Shown piece by piece: positions 23,718-35,200 of a stretch of DNA of 64,000 nt (its first letter is position 1; each line of letters opens with the position of its first letter). Position numbers and translations under genes: made by a program. Origin of the DNA: Pithys albifrons albifrons (Eukaryota > Chordata > Aves > Passeriformes > Thamnophilidae); NCBI RefSeq assembly GCF_047495875.1, contig NC_092461.1:65708299-65772298 (forward strand). The letters run 5' to 3'. Below the pieces are notes generated by a model. It made no database searches. It was not told the origin of the DNA and saw only the letters and a list, made by a program, of their open reading frames with translations.

Positions 23718-26700
23718 CTAAGTATGTGCAAGCATGTAATGAAGATTGCCCTGTAAGAAGACAGAAGATGAAGTTATCTAATATCAGTTTGGGCATGTTC
23801 AAAACTCAAGGAAGAAAAAACTATCAGCAGGGGGATCAGTATCAGGACACTTACTGATAAAGCTGATAGGCCTTGACAAACTTGGCACTGACAAAATGTG
23901 TCTCATGCCATTTATTTTATCTTGGCACTCCCACCCTGTCGCCTCTTAAAAAGCCTGAAAAGCCCGTCAGCTCTCCATTTTAACATGTCTTTGTTCCAAT
24001 AATTTCAGAAATACTGTCTTCAAATTCTAAATAAATTTAATCAAAACCAGTAGGAGGCTTCCTTTAATTTGAGTAAGAACTGGTCAGGCCTTTTCACTGG
24101 GAGATGCTGGAGGCAAGAACTTAGCATTTCTGCATGTACTAATTGTATAACAATTAATAAAAGTAAATTCAAATATAAATTAGAGAAAACCACTCTCTTC
24201 AATTATGACTGTTGAAACATAGCCAGAGGACCACTTTCAGGAGCCTGTTCGGCTCGGCAGGGCTTTTTAAATTACGATGTTTAGACATGGACTATGACAG
24301 AGACACCTGCTGCAACTTGCAAGCCACATTAATCCTCAGGCAGATGAGCTGACGTGTTAATAGTCAGAAAGACAGAAATTAACGAATATGGCTTATCTTT
24401 TAGAGGTTTGTGTAAACTGTTCCTTTTGTTTGTACCCAAGAAAATTCGTACCTGTGATTTAAGTCTGAAATTTAGATTTTAGACAAATTTTGTCAAAACT
24501 CATCTCTGTACAATTTTTCCACATTAAAACATTACTGTACCTGATTCTGCAGATTCTCAATGATTTGGACATAAAGTCCATCAGTCCACCTAAGTAACTC
24601 ATCAAGTATTGAGCCTTTCATCCCTAAAGTTTCTTCCAACATACAGCTCTGGAGATATAACAAACAGATGCAGAAGCTACTAATCAAAGTTCAGTGTTAC
24701 AATATCATAATTTTAACAACATTAAATAAAGACTGTACAAAGAAAAAATCCACTATGTACTAACTTTAATATATATTATATATTTTTTCTGGCTTCAGGA
24801 AATTTGATCCAAAAAGCAGAAAAAAATTTCTTTCCTATAAACTCGTAAGGCAGTTTGGTTTTTTAAACTCACTATTGAAAACAGGCAATCCTGTATTTTG
24901 TTTCATACTGCATTCTAAAGTCAAAGACAAACTTCACTCTTTTCTTTTGTTTTCCTGGAATGATTGCTCTGTTCATTATCTTGTTTGATGTTGCCATCTC
25001 AGCTTTCCAATGCCTGATTTGTTCACTTCATTCTCAAAGTTATTAAGCTCTGCATTCCAAAAACAAGCTGATTTTCACATTTAAAAGTCAGTGTCATCTT
25101 TGTGTATTATAGATTTAGAGTTCACAGTGCTAATAGATCAGGGAAACAGTAACATGAAAGGTTAAATTATGAAAATGTATTTCACTTGCATAAAAAGGAA
25201 ATGAGTGATAGTACCATATAAGGAAATATAGATCATTATTGCACAAAGATCACAGTAAGTATCCATAAGGCACCTAAGTTAAAACTCTCAAGTTCACCGA
25301 ATGCTAAGAAACAAGATTTAAACATGTGGATTACGAGACAGAATGTGTTAGTCACACTCCATTTTCCTAGTGTGCACCCATCCAACTGTGCACCAAATTT
25401 ACCTCCAAAGTGGGAGTGACGATTACTGTATATACCCACTTCACCTGTGCATATGGATCTTGGACCACAGACACAACACTAACTGCAACCACTTCCCCTT
25501 TCACCCCAGTGCCTAGGCTAGTACCCTCCTTATGTCCAGGGAACACAGCAGGTTAATATAAAAAATGTGTTTCTACTGATCTACCTATCTTTCCTCAGGA
25601 CAGTCTGAGATGGAGGAAAGGTGCTCAAATATTTTTCTTTTAACAGGGTCTTGGCTCCAGACCGTCTTTCTCTCTTTATGCAGGACACACAATGAGAAAA
25701 GCTTTCAGTGCATTATGCATTTTGTGTACTTTCCCCGAGGTTGGGTCTATCAGATCTCCATAAAGCTGTAGCACTGTTACATGACCCAGATGTTCTCTGA
25801 CCACTTTTTCCATATTATTAAATCATGTTGCCAGTTTGTACTTTACACTCTGGCTTCTCAGCACTAATCCATACTGTAACTTTGCTCACCAAGAAGATCT
25901 TGTTCTTCAGGTTGACAATGTCATAACACCTTATCAGAAGACCTACATAAACAAAGGAATTAGAATGTTTTTCTACCATTTTAAGTGATCAGTCCTTTTA
26001 ACAAACAACATACGCTTTTTTTTTAATATTCTATGTATCCCAAATCAGCATTTCCAAGAAGGACTTTATATGTGATAACTAGTGAAAATACGGTGACTTA
26101 ACTATATTTTGACTCCAACTTTTAAAACTGGGCCCATTTTAAATTTTCTTCTTGAAACACTCCTCCAGACATCCTCTGCAATGGCAAAAATTAAAAAAAT
26201 TTTAAAAATTTTTTAAACTCTTTCATAAGGAGGTATTTATATAAAAGAAAATTGTCAATAAAATAAAGCCAACAGCTTTTATTGTGTGTCTTTAAGTAAA
26301 AACTACCAGAAATAACAAGCAAAATTGGGATTGATTTTTACAATGCAATCTTTATGTAATGGCTAAACTTCAATTTCATATGGAATAACATACCACACAA
26401 TAGCCTGGCAGAATGCCATTTAGCTTTGTCTTTTTAAAGGCCCACCACAGATCCTACAAGACCATGAGTTCTCAAAGCCTAAGGCATTAGAAATCAGACA
26501 CCAATATTTATGTTGCCTTCACAAGATAAAGAAGCTTGTCCACTGCATGTGGGACTTGTTGCAACAGCTAATCATCTTTGGTCTATATGCACAAAGCATG
26601 CCAGTCTACTGCTTGGCTGGGCAGACAGTCAATGCAAAAAGAAGGCCAGCACATAGTTATACCACATTTGGAATGCCAAAGGATGATTATCAAGGGGTTC

Positions 26701-29700
26701 TTCACCACGATTGCAACCTTCATATAAACATACCACCACAAATCCTCCTGCCACTTGAATAAGCAAGCTGATACTTATACAACTGCAGACAGCTGCTGAT
26801 TCACAACTAACTCCACAATCATCTCAACTATGAATATGGGCTTGTCATGAAGCTTTAAGTTGTGGGTTTGCAGGTAGGTAAGACTCTCTGAGTCCTTTTC
26901 TTGTGTACTAGCTGATGCAGCTTTAATATATCATAAAGCTGCCAAATGAGAAGGACAAGTCTGCGTTGCTCCTACAAGAAATGGGTAGGCTCTGTTCACC
27001 TTTGTTTACCTCGTCCATCTACTAGGTCTACAGAACATAGGTGGAAAGAAAGGCAACTTCCAGCCCAAATCACATGCAGATGTTGAGGTGGGCAGGTCTA
27101 GGAAATTAAAGACAGGAACTGCAAATTGGAGTCCAGTTTATTGGAATGCTGCGATAAATTCTTGTCAAAGGAAAACTTACAAGCAACTAACACCTGCTTA
27201 TCTATGCCTCATTAAACACTGTAAACTTCAGGAACAGTTCAATCATCTGACGTTGACTTTTATGCAAACTTAGAATTATCCATTCTGTAATTCCAGCAAC
27301 TGGAAGTATGCCTTTCACAGAAATGGAAGCAATTTTGTCCAGGTTTGCAATGTTCATGCTACACACTTGCATTTCCTTTAAGGGTGCTATTCCCAGCCAT
27401 GAACTCTGCCCTCCAGAAAGAATCATGAGGCAGCATGAAAATTATAAAGTCTGAAACTATTCTGACAAGGTATCAAGTATCATGTTAATATGCAGTGTCT
27501 GTCACAGATAAATTTTAATGCACGAGCCCTTGGGTCACATCAACATCACAGAGTTTTCTGGGTCACCAAATTAAAAGGCATGGCATCATCTTCTTTTGAC
27601 ACAGAAGCAGTTCATTAAAAATATTTGTAGAGATGTAGGAAAGTAATTTTGGTCAGGCATATGCTTTGAAAATTCTTCTTCAGATTCTGCAGTCTTGAAT
27701 AGAAATTCAAACAGAGACAAGGTCTTCTGGGAAGAAAAGTCAAACTTCCAAATTAAACTAGACGAAAGTTCTCAGCTGGACTTTGTTCTCAGAGACAAAG
27801 TACACTCTTTGTGAATGCATAAGTTTCTTACATATCATGTACAGACAATAAATGCTGATTTTTTTCAATGGGTTTCTCAACCTACAGTACCTCTGATTTA
27901 TCATGACAACAATGTATGTGGATTTTCAAGAATCATTACATTTTCTCTCCAAATACTACTCTATTCCAAGTGTCAATTTTGATGAATAGTCTAAGTCAGG
28001 ACACAGTCAAAGAGCTGAAATAAATTTGTCATCACATTGTGTTTGTTATTAAGAAAATAATTAGTACTTTTTAGCATCACATTCATCTGCTTCTATTTGT
28101 TACTAAACCTACAGAAAAGTATTGGAGTTTCTTGCATTATCTAAGCAAATTACTTGTCAACTACAATCAGAAAGGTTATATTTTGCAGAAAGAAATTAAT
28201 TCACTCTTTTTGATAAAAGTTTTTTCAAATATTTTAAATGTTTAAAACAAGATAATTAGAGATCTAAGCCACTGTAACTGTCAGTCTTCACAAAAATCCC
28301 AAACGACATTAGCAGAAAATAAATGAGACTCCAGTGTCAAGTTACCTGAGTACATAAAATGTTGTAGCTGATAGACAAAAAAAAAAAACAACAGAGAAAA
28401 AACAATCAATATAACACAAAGAAATAATGATTTCAAGTACAAGACTATGGAGAGCATGATCACAGGCAGACATCAGATACCTTCCAAAATCTTTAATGTA
28501 TCTGAAAGGAGAATGCATACTTGCACATTCAGCTGTTGAATTCTTGCCCCTCACGTGGGAGCAGAGTCAAACTCAAGGGCTCCAGTAGAGTGTGCCCATC
28601 ATGGTAAGAACTCTTAGAATAATGAGAGTTTGCAAAGAAGCTTGATCTGAATGTGTCTGACACACCAAAACCAATAAATAATAACAGAAAATGTTATTAG
28701 AATGTTTATTTAACTATGATGCTGCTCTGAGAACAAGTAAATTTATACCGATCTCATGTGGTCTTGCTATTCTGTTTTACTTTTCTACATTCTTTTCTTG
28801 TTCCTTCTATGTCAGTGTCCTTAAAACTGAGAACTGACCAAATGTTTATACTAGCCCATAGGTGCATTCATAGAATTTTAACTTTGGGCATCTCTACGTG
28901 TGAAAACAAAGACTGTAGGCACATCTGAAATTATAACTGGATACTCAAAATAGGAAAATTAAATGTCATTACCCATTCTTTGAGAGATAGGTTGACATAG
29001 GATCTGAATGCACAGCCATTCCACAAAAAGACATTAAGTCTGTGTACAGGATGTTGAAAATACCTTCAACAAGAGTTACATGGAGACACAGAGACATTGT
29101 CCATTCTTCTTGCATCCATTTCTGTTACTACTCCTTTTGACAGGTCTACTTCTAAGAAGAAAACTTGTAGCATTAAATTTTGCATATGCACTTCATTTAT
29201 GTGAGCACTAAGTAGATCTCAAAGTTCTTGTTTGTCCTCTGACAAATATTACTTTCATTGTTCTTACGATTATGCTTCAGACACTTGCAGTGATTTTGTT
29301 CAACTAGTTTCCTTGATCTTCCCATAGCTGACACCTAAGCAGCCAAGTAGATAGGACAGTCTAACCCTCACCTAGATAGCACCCCTTAATGCTTATGATG
29401 AACTACATTGATCCACAACATTTTGTAACACATCACCTAAACAGTGATATGCAAGAGATCCTGAGGGTTCAATCATTTTCCTAAATTCCTCACAGCTCTT
29501 CTTTGGCTAATGTTTGTCCTTCTAACTCCCAAACAAGAAATCTGTTTTACCAGATCCTGGAACGGCCCCCACACCTCCACAGAACACTACTACTTAACAT
29601 TTCTGAGCTTATATGTCGTGACAGTTTACTAGCATAATTACAGTAGGATATTATTGTAGCATATTTCAGTCTCCATACAATGCTACTGCATAACCCACCA

Positions 29701-31897
29701 CTTTAAATCACCTTTTTAAATTTATAAAAATCAAACCCAAATAATAAAAAGTATCTTATAAACAATTTATTTACAAATTACTAGTGTCAGATCTGAAACA
29801 CAAATTTAAAACTTTTCTTTTTACAGAGATGTAAAACAATTACTGTTTAAAGCTTTTTTTCAGTTTGTCTCACAGAGCTTTCCCTTCTGTTCCATCTAGT
29901 TGGAAAGCTGTTGGGATGCTTGGGCAATTGGATTCAATTCTCAGCTATGACCTTCATCTCATTAGTCACTTTCACTGAGTGAGAACCATCTCCAAATGGA
30001 TTTGTAAGTATATACAATACCCATTTTCCCTCATAAATTTCTTTTTTTATTCACTTTCCAGAAGACTACTCATGATTCATACATGTGATAATTAATTACA
30101 ATATCAGGTTTTCACATTCCTCCCCCAAGGCTATCTGCTGACTCCTAGCTCGCTCTAGAAACACAAATATCCCTTGTGCATGGCTAGGCAGAGACACTTC
30201 CTGGCTGGACCAGGTTAGAAAATGGTTGTGCTAGTTATGTCACAGTATGTCTCTGCATCCATATAAATTCCTCTTTGATCCTCTTTCATACATAGGAGCA
30301 GGGATAGTAACTAAATGTTTGAAAACTTCATAACATTTTTTTCTTGAAGTATTTGAGGCCAGCATCTCCAAATCTGGTCTTCATAATCCAACTGATATTT
30401 CCAGCAAGGTTAGAGAAATAGAGATAAATATATTTTGCAGTTAGAATGATTTGTCTTTGCTATTAATGTGACAAATAGTGACACTGACAGAGACAGTAAG
30501 TTTGAGATATGGGAGTGCTATGCTCTTTTTACCAAGAGCTATCTCGAGGCTTCTGAGATAGATAACATGAGCCTTGCCATGAAGGAAGACACCTCATGAC
30601 CTGGTTAAGGACTGAGTCACACCTTTCAGGCAAATGGTTCTTGGCAAAGGAGAAGAGGGAGAAGAAGCAGGTGTTCATTGGAATATAAAAACATAACTGA
30701 ATCAACTTCTATCCCTTCTTTCAGCAGAGGATAATACCCATTAAAAGTAATGGTAACACTAGCTCATGATCTGACTTTTCAGGGTTCCTGATTAGATAAA
30801 GTGGTCTCTCTGCTTTTCTCCACCATAAGCACTCTGCCTAATTTGCCTCTATTTAGAGGCAGGCCTGTCCTTTATCATCTGATAAAGATCATCCTGATTT
30901 CCAGGACTGCACTACTGTCATATAGCAGAGGCTATGAATACACCAACCAGAAATGATGCTCCACTCAAATGTAATTTGTGCAAATATGTGGGAACAGGAT
31001 GAAGCTGTATCATGAACCAGTTCTGCCAGCAGGACATGGGACTATCCAGTCATGCATCTTGAAATGAAATAATAACCTCAATGTTACCCTGCGGATTGGA
31101 AATGCTACTTCTTAAGTTGGGAGCAGTTCTTTACTGCTAAGAGTCCAAAGTTGTGCTCACAGGTTTTTCACTTCTCTTCCTTTGTTCTAACAAAACACTC
31201 CAGCAAAAGCAGGAAGTATGTCATATTAGCTCATAACATGAATAATTTCAAATATTTCATGTTCTTCAGGATGAATTTAAGTAGTTACTTTTAGGTTCCA
31301 AAGTTTGACTGCTCTGGCTGTGATCTCTGTTTTTCCACAAATGTATGATTACAGCCTAAATATTTTTTCTAGAGAAAACTTTATCTCCAAATTAGAAACC
31401 CTTTCAAGCCCTTCAGCTGATTATCTGAAACCTAATAGTGAAATGTGATTTACAAGTGTATTAAACAGGCTGCCAGACAGTGTCTTGAGAAAAAAAATGT
31501 GGATGAGGAGGAGGGAATGTAGGAAAGAAAAGAACAAAAAAGAAGAGTACTAATGTCCTGCATTCTTATTTCTCCAAAGGTGAATAAACACACATTCAAA
31601 ACTGTTCAAACTGTTATAGACACAGCCCTTTCCTTTAAAAGCAACAAAAAGCATTATTTCCCCTTTCATATAAATGGTCTGTTGTTAGCTCCTCTGTCAC
31701 CATGGAGACTAACACTGCCGTTGCTGCTGCTACTGATTTTCTCTAACAGGTCAGCACACGTTTATATCATCACCTAGTATCAACCTGAGTCACCAGCAGA
31801 GAAGTTTATATTTATCCTGAAGGAATGTCAGCCTAGTAAAAGAAGTAAATTTGATTTTGTTTTGTTGATTTTTCTACTGATGCTTATTTTATAACAT
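23718..31897. other. AT-rich sequence, no gene seen
   Basis: No supported gene or transposon. An A/T-only palindrome-like stretch lies at about 26,187-26,216, and a 12-base A run at 28377-28388. The 71-codon open frame at 26,547-26,762 (+) has no recognisable domain. Confidence 0.55.
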
Positions 31898-31910
31898 ATA
31901 CAAATTCCTA
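31898..31910 (+). repeat. left target-site duplication of the 5S-headed SINE
   Basis: The 13-mer atacaaattccta directly precedes the SINE and matches atacaaatcccta at 32220-32232 in 12 of 13 positions. A near-perfect direct repeat flanking the element fits target-primed insertion of an intact copy. Confidence 0.85.
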
Positions 31911-32028
31911 GGTAGTCAAATGTCACCCCGACATCTGAACCCATCAGATCTGGGAAGCTAAGCAGGGTCAGGCTCAGTTAGTACTTGGATGGGAGACCTC
32001 CTGGGAATACCGGGGGCTGTAGGTTCTA
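31911..32028 (+). pseudogene. 5S rRNA-derived head of the SINE
   Basis: Positions 31951-32023 agree with vertebrate 5S rRNA, as I recall it, in about 66 of 73 positions. They include 'agctaagcagggtc', 'ttagtacttggatgggagac' and 'ctgggaataccggg'. The first 40 bases are more diverged but still alignable, and the length (about 118) is that of a whole 5S gene. It is not a functional 5S locus: it lies inside a SINE, has substitutions and lacks the T-run terminator directly after the gene. Confidence 0.9.
31956..32004 (+). promoter_or_regulatory. internal pol III type 1 promoter (box A, intermediate element, box C) of the SINE
   Basis: Box A-like 'agctaagcagggtca' lies at 31956-31970 and box C-like 'gatgggagacctcctgg' at 31988-32004, at the spacing found in 5S genes. 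These are the TFIIIA and TFIIIC recognition regions. Box C carries one change from the usual sequence (cctcctgg in place of ccgcctgg). Confidence 0.75.
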
Positions 32029-32219
32029 GTCCTGAGGACTTCACTGTCACTGTCCAAGCTCGCTCGACTGTGGCAGATGAACCTCAGGAGTTAAAGGGTG
32101 GGGCCAGTTCTGCGCACGCTGAGCCTCACCTAAAAAATCCAATGTGCAGGCTCGAAGGGGGCACACCCACGTGGGGAGAACCCTTCCCAAATCTTCATTC
32201 GTAAAGCCTGGCCATGATG

Positions 32220-32232
32220 ATACAAATCCCTA
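32220..32232 (+). repeat. right target-site duplication of the 5S-headed SINE
   Basis: atacaaatcccta, one mismatch from the copy at 31898-31910. The SINE tail therefore ends at about 32219, after one or two ATG units. Confidence 0.85.
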
Positions 32233-35200
32233 TCATTTCACATTCCTAATTCTCATTCTAGCACAAATTCCACGGCTGATACAAGCAAAAGAAAGGGACT
32301 GCCAGTGGTCCCACATGTTTTTGTTCTTATCTTCCATTTATCAAATAGTATAGAAAAAAAATTACAATGACTGATGTGGTCAGCCGAAAACATGATGTCT
32401 GAAACCCTTTCCCAAAGTAGTACTGAACACACAGTAAATCTCACTGAACTTGCATTCAGTTTCTTCCTGATAAGGGAATGATACCAAGTACAATACATTA
32501 TATTCTCTAACAAAAGCTGTTCATTATATCTACAGATATATTTAAAAATCAGAAATATATACTCATTTTCAGGTATTCAATATATATAAAAATTTAAGCA
32601 TTATTTACATAGTTATTTAGAAAGTACTAACATAATCTCAGGAGTAGACTTTCAACACAAGCAGCATGAGAGTTTCTGCTTTTCTTTTGTAACAACCTTG
32701 ACATAGACAATAGTGGCTTTATTCAAAATCTGTAGAGTATTTTAGATATGACATTCAAAAGTGTAAAATAAATTGGGGAGCATTTCTCTTTTTTTTAGTA
32801 CTGGTTTCTTCATAAGAGGAATAAAAGTACAGAACTTCTCTGAAGTGCTAATGAGAGTGTGAAGGCTTTTGAAACAAAGAAAAAAAGTTTTTAAATTTCC
32901 TTTCTCACACTGCACTAAATGAAAGTGCTATGGTTGTGAGAAAGAGCAGGCACAATACAGTCTTTTTTGGTTACCATTTCAGATACCTAGCCCTTAATTT
33001 ATTCAATTCTGGTTTCTTTCATGACACTAATTTCCCCTGTAGTAGCAAATAACATTTTTCATCTTTCCTAGAAACACAACATTTGCCACTGTAACATGGA
33101 TGACTCTTGACATGACTCACATTGCTCACATTTTCACTGTATCTTGGCTGGCACACGGTAATGGGACAGATGGTCATGCCGCCCTTAATGTTTAGCAATT
33201 GCCAACTAGTAAAGATCACTACAACACATCTCCTCTGCAGGATATGTTACTATGAGTTATTCAAGCCCTTTTCTTGTTGTCTGTTATTGATTTCCATGAA
33301 ATTTCATATCAGGTGCAAGGTCTTGTCTTGTCCCTTCGGGTTTAAGAGCTTTTATCACTGCAAAATGACAACTACGGTTAATGACAGTATCTGTGGTGGT
33401 ACAATAAAAGGCTAAGGAGACAAAACACATCTAGACTGAGAATGTAACTGAAATTTAAGCAAGAATTTTCTTAATAGTTATGAAAAGTAATAGGTCTTAC
33501 TACTTTCTCTTCCTAGAACAGAGAATACTGCTTTGACATCACCTTGTCTGACATATACACAAGGTGTACCTGTTAAGGAACCTGATTAAAAATCCAAATT
33601 AACAATTTTCAATCACCACAGCTGGTAAAATGACTGAAATATAATTGTGACCCCTTGTTCCACTGACTCAAGATAAAGAAAATGCTGAGGAAATATATAT
33701 CAAACATTAATTGTGTTGGCTACCAAAGAGAGCTCAGGTGTTTGTGATGAGCAAAAGTTAGAGTGCTGACTACTCAGCCAAACTTCAAAGAAAAATGCTT
33801 AGTTTCTCTATTGAGAAAGCACAGAAGAAACCATTTTCATTAACACAGTGGAACAGTGGAAACATGTTCTTCCTTAACCAGGACTTTGTGTAAGGAGACA
33901 CCTTTTACTATCTGTAGAGTGTAAAAAGTTTGTCATGAGCGGTAGTGCAGAGTATCAGCCGTTATACTGAACAAATAATGATGATCTAACCGTGCAGCTT
34001 CTTAAGCCAGCAAAATTTTGTAGTGCACACCAAAAAAAATTGTGCTGATCAAAGCTACAAAAACATCATTCCTCTCTCCAGGCTGTATTTCTGCTTTCAG
34101 CCTTAGTACACACATTCTGTGTCTGCACCTCCAAATCTCCCTCCTCCTGAGCATGTATCACTGATTTATTTGAGATCTAATGACAATACTTGCAGCACAT
34201 TTATGCAGAAGGATATTCCTCAGTCTTCTTTCTGCATCCCTTCAAAAGTCCATTATCCAAAGGGCTATCATCTATCTAAACACCCCAGAACCTGCAGTTC
34301 ATCTGAACTGTGATTGAAACCTCCTCAGCCTGACAGATCTGTATATCACCATTGTACAGATTGGCATGACCTGCACATATATGTTCTTCCTGGCATATAA
34401 ACCCCAACAGTGCCTCTCAAATAATGCAATTCCTTACTGCACATAGTTCTTCACCACACCTTCTAGAGACCCTTCTTCAGCTCCTGCTGTCAGAAACATA
34501 CTGGTGGACACTGACTCAAAGAAGTACCCCAAACAGAAATAGCTGTTAAATTTACAAGCAGCACAGTGAACTCCCCATTCTGTCCATTCAAACAGACTCT
34601 TTCCACAAGACTATTCTAATCTGCAGATGAGAACTGTGCCACAGTGAAACTGTAATAGGCCCTTACATGTAAAAGTGATGTTCAGTATTGAGAACAGACT
34701 GAAATCCCAGCTCAAGTCAATACATAATTAAATTAGCATCCCTGACTGGATAAAATTGTTGGCTTTTTTCTTGATACTGTCTCTTACCCATGGGCTTGGC
34801 AACTGTAGTTAAACTACTGGTTTGAAATTACTAACTAATTCTGTTAACTAGTATGTCCACTATAGAAGCTTAAGTACTCTTAACCACCTTAAAAATGTGT
34901 GGATCTTTCAGATGGATAGTGCCAAGAACTTCTCTCAGTGCTTATTCTTGGACTCACCAGTCTTACTTTCATGCTTTCCATCAGGCTCTTTAGCTGTGAA
35001 AGAAGGAGGCATATCTCTCTATCATGCCAATATTTTATCAAAACCAGTAAGCTCAAACCTTTCTATGTTCACCACATAGATAATGACTTAGAGACAGTAA
35101 TCTATTCAGATGGATGTGGTATCTCAGTCTATAAAGAACCCATCTTAAAGGATATTTCTGTTGGTTAGTCTGCACGTTTTTTATCTGTAAGTGCTTTTAA

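Larger units (their letters stand above)
31911..32219 (+). mobile_element. full-length SINE with 5S rRNA-derived head and RTE LINE-derived tail
   Basis: The element is 309 bases long and has three parts. The head (31911 to about 32028) is derived from 5S rRNA. A central body (about 32029-32169) is of unknown origin. The tail (about 32170-32219) matches the 3' end of the RTE LINE at 63.71-63.77 kb in 41 of 50 positions by eye and ends in 'ccatgatg'. A 13-bp direct repeat flanks it. A 5S head with internal pol III promoter boxes and a LINE-like tail is the plan of SINE3-type SINEs. Transcription would be by RNA polymerase III, with reverse transcription supplied in trans by the LINE. A 71-codon open frame crossing the element is not a gene. 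Confidence 0.9.

Noticed and set aside
31911..32028. Functional 5S rRNA gene
   Set aside because: Substitutions, fusion to a SINE body and target-site duplications around the whole 309 bases show it is a retroposon head.
31989..32353. Open frames of 71 and 69 codons across the SINE
   Set aside because: They read through the 5S-derived head and LINE tail of a SINE, which are non-coding by origin.
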